5,812 nucleotides of DNA from contig CABUSE010000090.1 of the NCBI GenBank assembly GCA_902494135.1, positions 1 to 5,812 on the forward strand, in the 5' to 3' direction. Source of the DNA: an uncultured Collinsella sp. GTDB lineage: Bacteria; Actinomycetota; Coriobacteriia; Coriobacteriales; Coriobacteriaceae. Of this stretch, positions 1-4,436 are shown piece after piece. The stretch's first letter is position 1, and every line of letters begins with the position of its first letter. Made by a program: the position numbers and the translations under genes. The notes beneath the pieces were generated by a model. It made no database searches, was not told the origin of the DNA, and worked only from the letters and a program-made list of their open reading frames with translations.

Positions 1-98
1 CGCGATGCGGAGCCTCTTTGCATGTCCGAGGACGTTCCGGAGAGAAACCCCCCGTCACGCCCCCGGATTCCCGGTGGGAGTTCTAGACCTTGTCGGCC

Positions 99-1736
99 TT
101 AGTACATACCGCCGCCCTGCTGACCAGCGGTGGCAGCAGCGATAGCGTCCTCAAGCTGAGTATTCTTGGGCACATCGGAGACGGTGGCCTCGGTGATGAG
201 AATCAGGCTGGCGACAGAAGCAGCGTTCTGCAGGGTGACGCGGCTAACCTTGACGGGGTCGAGAACGCCCATCTCGATCATGTCGCCCCACTCGCCGTTG
301 GCAGAGTTGAGACCCTGGCCAGCAGGCAGCTCGGCAACCTTGTCGACCACGACGGCGCCCTCAAAGCCAGCGTTCTTGGCGATGGTAGCGACCGGAGCGG
401 TCAGAGCCTTCTTGACGATGTCGACGCCGATCTTCTCCTCGGGGTCATCGATCTCGACAGCGTCGAGCGCAGGAGCAGCGTCCATGAAGGCGACGCCGCC
501 ACCGGCGACAATGCCCTCCTCGACAGCAGCGCGGGTAGCCTGCAGGGCGTCCTCGACGCGGTGCTTGATCTCCTTGAGCTCGGACTCGGTAGCAGCGCCA
601 ACCTTGATGACGGCAACGCCACCGGAGAGCTTGGCCAGGCGCTCCTGGAGCTTCTCGCGGTCGAAGTCAGAGGTGGTGTTCTCCATCTCGCCCTTGATCT
701 GAGCGATGCGGGCGTCGATGGCCTCCTTGGAACCAGCGCCGCCAACGACGACGGTGTTGTCCTTGGAGATGGTGACGGACTTAGCGGTACCGAGCATATC
801 GGCGGTGATGTCAGCGACCTTTACGCCCAGCTCGTCCAGAGCAGCCTGGCCACCGGTGAGGACGGCGATGTCCTCGAGGATGCGCTTGCGGCGATCGCCG
901 TAGCCCGGGGCCTTGACGGCGCAGACGTTGAGGGCGCCACGGATCTTGTTGAGGACCAGGGTAGGCAGAGCCTCGCCGTCGATGTCCTCAGCGATGATGA
1001 GCAGGCCACGGCCAGCGCGCTGGACAGCCTCGAGAACGGGCATGATGTCCTGGACGCTGGAGATCTTCTGGTCGGTGATGAGGATGTACGGATCCTTCAT
1101 CACGGCCTCCATGCGGTCGTTGTCCGTGACGAAGTAAGCGGAGACGTAGCCCTTGTCGAACTGCATGCCCTCGACGGTGTCGATGGTGATATCGAACGTC
1201 TGGGAATCCTCGACGGTGATGACGCCGTCCTTGCCCACGACCTCCATGGCCTCAGCGATCTTCTCGCCGACCTCGGGGTCACCGGCGGAGATGGTACCGA
1301 CGGAAGCAATCTGCTCCTTGGTCTCGACCGGCTTGGCCTGCTTCTTCATCTCGGCGACGGCGGCGTTGACGGCCTTGTCGATGCCGCGACGGATGGCCAG
1401 CGGGTTAGCGCCAGCGGCGACGTTACGCAGACCATCGTTGACGATGGCCTGAGCGAGCAGGGTTGCGGTGGTGGTGCCGTCACCCACAGTGTCGTTGGTC
1501 TTGGTGGCGACCTCCTTCACCAGCTGGGCACCCATGTTCTCGATGTTGTCCTCGAGCTCAATCTCCTTGGCGACGGAAACGCCGTCGTTGGTGATGGTCG
1601 GAGCACCGAACGTGCGCTGCAGAGCGACATAGCGGCCCTTGGGGCCCATGGTGACGGTAACGGCGTCGGCCAGAGTGTTGACACCCTTGGCGAGCTTAGC
1701 GCGGGCATCGGTGTTGAACGTAATGTTCTTTGCCAT
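99..1736 (-). CDS. groEL: Chaperonin GroEL (Hsp60), large subunit
   Basis: Cytoplasmic ATP-driven chaperonin. By family knowledge it forms a 14-subunit double ring that encloses unfolded proteins under a GroES lid. The 545 residues match the family's usual length (about 540-550). Visible motifs: the nucleotide-binding TMGPKGR near residues 29-35; GDGTTTA near 85-91, containing the catalytic-type Asp86; the substrate- and GroES-binding apical stretch YVSAYFVTD at 197-205; and the chaperonin signature AAVEEGIVAGGG at 403-414. The start ATG has GGAGGA at 1746-1751, 9 bases upstream; the stop is TAA. The C-terminus ends GQQGGGMY, a short tail without the repeated GGM units of the E. coli protein. 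The gene lies 96 bases downstream of groES on the same strand, as in a standard groESL operon. CTA, TTA and TCA codons are absent in frame, which fits strong codon bias in a highly expressed gene. Identification is essentially certain. Confidence 0.98.
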   Translation of the reverse strand: MAKNITFNTDARAKLAKGVNTLADAVTVTMGPKGRYVALQRTFGAPTITNDGVSVAKEIELEDNIENMGAQLVKEVATKTNDTVGDGTTTATLLAQAIVNDGLRNVAAGANPLAIRRGIDKAVNAAVAEMKKQAKPVETKEQIASVGTISAGDPEVGEKIAEAMEVVGKDGVITVEDSQTFDITIDTVEGMQFDKGYVSAYFVTDNDRMEAVMKDPYILITDQKISSVQDIMPVLEAVQRAGRGLLIIAEDIDGEALPTLVLNKIRGALNVCAVKAPGYGDRRKRILEDIAVLTGGQAALDELGVKVADITADMLGTAKSVTISKDNTVVVGGAGSKEAIDARIAQIKGEMENTTSDFDREKLQERLAKLSGGVAVIKVGAATESELKEIKHRVEDALQATRAAVEEGIVAGGGVAFMDAAPALDAVEIDDPEEKIGVDIVKKALTAPVATIAKNAGFEGAVVVDKVAELPAGQGLNSANGEWGDMIEMGVLDPVKVSRVTLQNAASVASLILITEATVSDVPKNTQLEDAIAAATAGQQGGGMY

Positions 1737-1762
1737 GGTGAGTAATCCTCCAAAAGAAATGT

Positions 1763-1796
1763 GACTCGCGTCGCCGCTTCCGAGTCCTATGCGACG
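1763..1796 (-). promoter_or_regulatory. Two interleaved stems in the groES-groEL spacer
   Basis: The transcript of the 96-base spacer can form either of two 6-bp stems. One pairs GACUCG (1786-1781) with CGAGUC (1768-1763). The other pairs CGUCGC (1796-1791) with GCGACG (1774-1769). The arms interleave, so the stems are alternatives or form a pseudoknot-like fold. The structure lies about 12 bases upstream of the groEL Shine-Dalgarno. In some bacteria the groESL mRNA is processed between the genes, so a cleavage or stability role is possible. Six-bp GC-rich stems can also arise by chance, and I have no conservation evidence. Confidence 0.3.
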
Positions 1797-1832
1797 ATCG
1801 CGTTCAAAGACGAATCAGAGATTCTGACGAGA

Positions 1833-2126
1833 CTAGGCCTCGACGACGGCGTAGATGTCGTCGGCGCGCATAAGCAGATACTTCTCGCCGTCGACCTTGA
1901 CCTCGTTGCCACCAAACTTACCGTAGATGACAACGTCGCCGACCTGAACGTCCATGGGGATGCGCTCGCCCTTGTCGTTGACCTTACCGGCGCCAACGGC
2001 AACGATGGTGCCGCGCTGCGGCTTCTCCTGAGCGTTGCTGGCGATGTACAGACCAGAAGCGGTCTTCTGCTCGGCCTCGTCGGGCTTGACCAGGACGCGA
2101 TCTGCAAGCGGCTTCAAAGACGACAT
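1833..2126 (-). CDS. groES: Co-chaperonin GroES (Hsp10)
   Basis: Cytoplasmic seven-subunit lid that caps the GroEL ring during the ATP-driven folding cycle. The 97 residues match the family's usual length. The sequence opens with LKPLADRVLVKP (residues 4-15), the family's N-terminal signature. The flexible GroEL-binding mobile loop spans roughly residues 17-34, followed by EKPQRGTIVAVG and the roof-loop segment GERIP at 53-57; the protein ends with DDIYAVVEA. The mobile-loop hydrophobic triplet is LYI (26-28), where E. coli has IVL. The start at 2126 is chosen because AGGAGG (2135-2140) lies 8 bases upstream. An in-frame ATG at 2159 would add 11 residues that GroES proteins lack, and it sits in a GC hairpin loop without a ribosome binding site. 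First gene of the groES-groEL operon. Confidence 0.97.
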   Translation of the reverse strand: MSSLKPLADRVLVKPDEAEQKTASGLYIASNAQEKPQRGTIVAVGAGKVNDKGERIPMDVQVGDVVIYGKFGGNEVKVDGEKYLLMRADDIYAVVEA

Positions 2127-2147
2127 GCTTGTTTCCTCCTTTGTGGG

Positions 2148-2168
2148 CCGCGCGGTCATGCCGCGCGG
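2148..2168 (-). promoter_or_regulatory. GC-only hairpin in the groES leader
   Basis: CCGCGCGG occurs at 2148-2155 and again at 2161-2168 with a 5-base loop (TCATG). It gives an 8-bp all-GC stem in the groES 5' untranslated RNA, ending 7 bases before the AGGAGG ribosome binding site. It does not pair with the Shine-Dalgarno, so it is not a classic RNA thermometer. A stabilising 5' hairpin is the simplest reading. Each arm is itself self-complementary, so other pairings are possible. The adjacent GGGTTAACCC (2167-2176) is a perfect 10-base palindrome that overlaps the end of the hairpin. Confidence 0.45.
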
Positions 2169-2218
2169 GTTAACCCTTTTTGTTTGCGTACGCGTTGAAT
2201 GGTACCCACGAATGGCGG

Positions 2219-2247
2219 GTTATACAACACAGAGTCAAAAAATCTTA
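2219..2247 (-). promoter_or_regulatory. Probable groESL promoter region (weak match)
   Basis: This AT-rich patch in otherwise GC-rich DNA lies 93-121 bases upstream of the groES start. On the minus strand it holds TATAAC (2219-2224), a good -10 candidate. A sequence resembling a -35 box, TTGACT (2233-2238), is only 8 bases away, too close to pair with it. At the normal 17-base spacing the hexamer is TAAGAT (2242-2247), a poor -35 match. The operon needs a promoter in this region and this is the best position I can find, but the exact elements are uncertain. Confidence 0.3.
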
Positions 2248-2251
2248 TTTT

Positions 2252-2278
2252 TTGGCACTTAGATTTTCTGAATGCCGG
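2252..2278 (-). promoter_or_regulatory. Degenerate CIRCE-like operator candidate
   Basis: The HrcA-binding CIRCE element is TTAGCACTC, 9 bases, GAGTGCTAA. Here TTGGCACTT (2252-2260) is followed by exactly 9 bases and then GAATGCCGG (2270-2278). By my count 12 of 18 consensus positions match, including most of the GCACT...TGC core, with the correct spacing. It lies 126 bases upstream of the groES start, just upstream of the promoter candidate. CIRCE more often overlaps or follows the promoter and is usually better conserved, and this sequence is also part of a larger inverted repeat, so the match may be incidental. Confidence 0.3.
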
Positions 2279-2482
2279 GGGATAACTTAGCAGTGGCTCC
2301 CGTGTGGCTCCGGAGGGGCGGGGCATAAGGTTTCCTGCTCGGGCAGTCCTGCTCGCACGAAGGCCACATTAAGTGGCCTTCGGCTCGTGCGGAACTCGCG
2401 ATAAACCTTATGCCCCGCCCCTCCGGAGCCACACGGGAGCCAGGTTAACTAATTCGGGCCCGGCATTCAGAAAAGTCAGTGC
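2255..2482. repeat. Long nested palindrome (about 228 bases)
   Basis: A set of inverted repeats shares one centre near 2369. Outermost, GCACT (2255-2259) faces AGTGC (2478-2482). Next, the 16-base arm TTTTCTGAATGCCGGG (2264-2279) has its exact reverse complement at 2459-2474. An unpaired bubble follows (2280-2293 against 2443-2458). Then 40 bases at 2294-2333 are perfectly complementary to 2403-2442. The 69-base centre contains a 9-bp hairpin with an ATTAA loop (2359-2367/2373-2381) and a direct repeat CCTGCTCG (2334-2341, 2348-2355). No T-tract follows on either strand, so it is not a typical intrinsic terminator. It encodes no convincing protein and no target-site duplication is obvious. 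It could be a non-autonomous mobile element, a dispersed genomic repeat or a structured RNA; the sequence alone does not decide. Confidence 0.9.
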
Positions 2483-2546
2483 AGCAAAATGGCGATGCGG
2501 ATGGGATGCACAAGATAGGGGCACGTTGTTGGGACGCGCTCTTTTA

Positions 2547-2613
2547 AGTTGCGGTGGAATAGTTCCTGTTTTTGGGCTTGAAGGCCGATTTTAGGGACTA
2601 TTTCACCGCAACT
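2547..2613 (+). repeat. 22-bp hairpin element downstream of the amidohydrolase gene
   Basis: Bases 2547-2568 pair with 2592-2613 around a 23-base loop (2569-2591). The stem has 19 Watson-Crick pairs plus three G/T positions (2557-2603, 2564-2596, 2568-2592). All three are G-U pairs in RNA read from the plus strand, but A/C mismatches in RNA from the minus strand. The element starts 18 bases beyond the amidohydrolase stop codon and might protect that mRNA's 3' end. However, the minus strand is the worse folder, and the minus-strand continuation is TTAAAAG, not a T-tract, so it is not a clear terminator. A dispersed palindromic repeat or a plus-strand small RNA are alternatives. The structure is certain; the strand and role are not. 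Confidence 0.75.
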
Positions 2614-2631
2614 GAGGGGTGGGATGCGGGG

Positions 2632-4269
2632 CTAGCGCTCGTAAATCAAGTTGCCTGCCAGGTAGGTGGCTTGGACTTTGGTGGCCTGGAGCTCTTGGGG
2701 GTCAATGGTAAGCGGGTTTTGGTCCAGGACTACCAGGTCGGCGTACTTGCCGGGCTCCAAGCTGCCGAGGTTTTGCTCGTCGCCCGCTGCATAGGCGCTG
2801 CCCAGGGTGTAGTTGCGCAGGGCTGTTGCCGCATCGATGCGCTCGCTCGGCAACCAGCCGCCCTCGGGCCAGTGGCTTTTGGGGTCCTGGCGCGTGATAG
2901 CCGTGTAGAGCACGTCCATGCTGGTAACGGGCGTGATAGGGCTGTCGGTACCGAAGGCTTGGCGAATGCCGCGCTGCTTATAGGTCGCAAACGGCCACAT
3001 GATGCGGCTGCGCTCCAGGCCCAGATCGCGCTCCGGTCCACCCGGGTCGAGTGTAATGTGGCAGGGCTGGCTCGAAGCAACCACGTTGAGCTTGCGCAAG
3101 CGGTCGATGTCCTCGGGCAGAAGGTTCTCCAGGTGCTCGAGCGTGTTATGGCCGTGCTGGGGCAGGCCGTACAGGTCGGCCGCTTCCTCGAAGATATCCA
3201 GCGCGGCATGGATCGCACCGTCGCCGATAACGTGGATGCGCACGGTGTGGCCACGCTCGGCTGCCGCCAGAACCAACTTGCGCATGCGCTCGACAGGAAC
3301 CGTCAGGCGACCCTGGTCGCCCGGGAAGCGCGGGTTGGTATAGGGCTCGGTGAGATATGCCGTGTGTTCACTCGACACGCCATCGAAGAACTGCTTAAAA
3401 CCCGGCGCCGAAAGCAGCGCGTTGTTCGCGTAACGTACCTGGAGCTCTTCTAGACGCGACTGGTCATCCAGCAGCGTGGGGAACAGATGGGCACGAATGC
3501 CCAGCCTACCGGCCGTCTGCAGTTTGTCGTAGACATCGTCGCGGATAAAATCGCAGCCCGGCATGGGCATGAGCGACATATCGCAGATCGAGGTAATACC
3601 CTGCTCGGCCATGCGCCTCATTTGATCGGCGTAAGCGCTTGCGATGCGATCTTCGCCCAGCCACTCAAGGCAGCGCGGCAGCAGCTGCATGGCAGCCGCT
3701 TCGTGAGCAATGCCCGTGAGTTCGCCGTTTGCGTTTTTGTCGTAGTTACCGCCCGCTGGCGGCTCGCTGTCGCGAGTGACGCCGAGCGCGTCGAGTGCGC
3801 GGCTGTTGAGCCAAAGCGTGTGCCCGTCGCCCGAATACATAACGCAGGGACGATCGGGGAATGCCGCATCGAGCGACGCCTTGGTAGGATGCTCGGGCGG
3901 GTCCCAACGGTAGTCACGCCAGCCCTGCGTCACAACCCAAGCGTCGTCGGGCAGGTCCCGGGAAAACTCGAGCGCGTGTTGCACCAGCGCCGCCTCGGAC
4001 GTACCCATATCCATGAGCATGTACGGTGAGGAACCGACCGAGGTATGGAAGAAGTGCAGATGAGCGTCATGGAAACCGGGGCAGACAAACTGCTCGCCGT
4101 AGTCGAGAACCGGCGTGGCGGCGGGAGCGGCGGCGATCACGTCATCGGGCGCACCGACTGCGACGATACGGTCGCTTGCGATGGCAATCGCCAGCTCACG
4201 GGCAGTATCGATGCCGTCTTGCGCGGTAAAGACGTTCTTGGAGCGGATAATCCGATCGATATGTTGCAT
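2632..4269 (-). CDS. YtcJ-type metal-dependent amidohydrolase (Amidohydro_3 family)
   Basis: Member of the amidohydrolase superfamily, TIM-barrel enzymes that use a metal centre to hydrolyse amide or related C-N bonds; relatives include YtcJ and N-substituted formamide deformylase. The substrate cannot be read from sequence. Numbering from the ATG at 4269 (545 residues, typical for the family): a small N-terminal beta domain; HDAHLH at 67-72 with the HxH metal pair His70/His72; FKQFFDG at 291-297 with Lys292, a candidate carboxylated ligand; RIHVIGDG at 344-351 (His346); LEHLEN at 378-382 (His379); GTDSP at 440-444 (Asp442). It closes with LGSLEPGKYADLVVLD, the returning beta domain. No signal peptide is evident, so it is probably cytoplasmic. 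Start: the ATG at 4269 has GGGG 7 bases upstream; an in-frame ATG at 4281 lacks any ribosome binding site; extension to 4455 gives an unrelated, low-quality N-terminus. Divergent from the M20 gene. Confidence 0.95.
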   Translation of the reverse strand: MQHIDRIIRSKNVFTAQDGIDTARELAIAIASDRIVAVGAPDDVIAAAPAATPVLDYGEQFVCPGFHDAHLHFFHTSVGSSPYMLMDMGTSEAALVQHALEFSRDLPDDAWVVTQGWRDYRWDPPEHPTKASLDAAFPDRPCVMYSGDGHTLWLNSRALDALGVTRDSEPPAGGNYDKNANGELTGIAHEAAAMQLLPRCLEWLGEDRIASAYADQMRRMAEQGITSICDMSLMPMPGCDFIRDDVYDKLQTAGRLGIRAHLFPTLLDDQSRLEELQVRYANNALLSAPGFKQFFDGVSSEHTAYLTEPYTNPRFPGDQGRLTVPVERMRKLVLAAAERGHTVRIHVIGDGAIHAALDIFEEAADLYGLPQHGHNTLEHLENLLPEDIDRLRKLNVVASSQPCHITLDPGGPERDLGLERSRIMWPFATYKQRGIRQAFGTDSPITPVTSMDVLYTAITRQDPKSHWPEGGWLPSERIDAATALRNYTLGSAYAAGDEQNLGSLEPGKYADLVVLDQNPLTIDPQELQATKVQATYLAGNLIYER

Positions 4270-4336
4270 GGGCGTCCCCATTTCTGGCAGGAAATTCAAC
4301 ACCCCCGAGTGTACTCCCCCGCCTCGGTTACAAAAT

Positions 4337-4382
4337 GCCAAGCGGCAAACGGCAGCTTTGCCAGGCCAAGTGGCAGGTGGCA
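4337..4382. promoter_or_regulatory. Operator-like repeats between the divergent hydrolase genes
   Basis: Two 18-base direct repeats match at 14 of 18 positions: 4337-4354, beginning GCCAAGCGGC, and 4365-4382, beginning GCCAAGTGGC. Each core is a small inverted repeat, GCC-N4-GGC, and they lie 28 bases apart. ATGCCA (4335-4340) and TGGCAT (4378-4383) frame the pair as a further inverted repeat, and GGCAAA/TTTGCC (4344-4349/4357-4362) lies inside. The second copy sits between the -35 and -10 hexamers of the proposed M20 promoter, a position that suits a repressor. No regulator gene is visible in the window. Confidence 0.45.
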
Positions 4383-4386
4383 TACT
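4358..4386 (+). promoter_or_regulatory. Probable sigma-70-type promoter of the M20 gene
   Basis: TTGCCA (4358-4363) matches 5 of 6 positions of the -35 consensus TTGACA. It is separated by exactly 17 bases from CATACT (4381-4386), which matches 4 of 6 positions of TATAAT. Transcription would begin near 4393, giving a leader of about 44 bases before the ATG at 4437, with AAGGAG (4421-4426) 10 bases from that ATG. I found no equally good promoter for the divergent amidohydrolase gene. Confidence 0.55.
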
Positions 4387-4436
4387 GGAAAGAGCTTGTA
4401 CGATTTTGCGATAAACCAGTAAGGAGCAAATCGACC

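Noticed and set aside
1..98. Intrinsic terminator after groEL
   Set aside because: The GC-rich sequence allows only a short CCGG/CCGG stem near 66-78, and no run of T follows on the minus strand. I see no gene or clear signal in this stretch.
90..1745. Open frame of 551 codons on the plus strand, covering all of groEL antisense
   Set aside because: It is codon-aligned with groEL, and antisense stops would need CTA, TTA or TCA codons in groEL, which the codon bias excludes. Its protein is a low-complexity Gly/Asp/Leu/Val-rich shadow, and no ribosome binding site is apparent.
2127..2159. N-terminal extension of GroES to the ATG at 2159
   Set aside because: The added 11 residues are foreign to the family, this ATG lies in a hairpin loop, and the strong AGGAGG is placed for the ATG at 2126.
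2255..2482. 6S RNA
   Set aside because: The stem-bubble-stem outline is similar, but a 40-bp perfect GC-rich inner stem is unlike 6S RNA, and no flanking promoter or terminator is evident.
2255..2482. Insertion sequence or CRISPR array
   Set aside because: There is no transposase frame, no obvious target-site duplication and no regularly spaced direct repeats; only inverted repeats sharing one centre.
2373..2594. 73-codon plus-strand frame across the palindrome
   Set aside because: It reads through the hairpin arm, lacks a ribosome binding site, and its composition simply reflects the repeat. No support as a gene.
2572..3453. 293-codon plus-strand frame antisense to the YtcJ-type gene
   Set aside because: It is codon-aligned with the real gene, has no recognisable domain, and starts inside the loop of the 2547-2613 hairpin. 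It is a codon-bias shadow.
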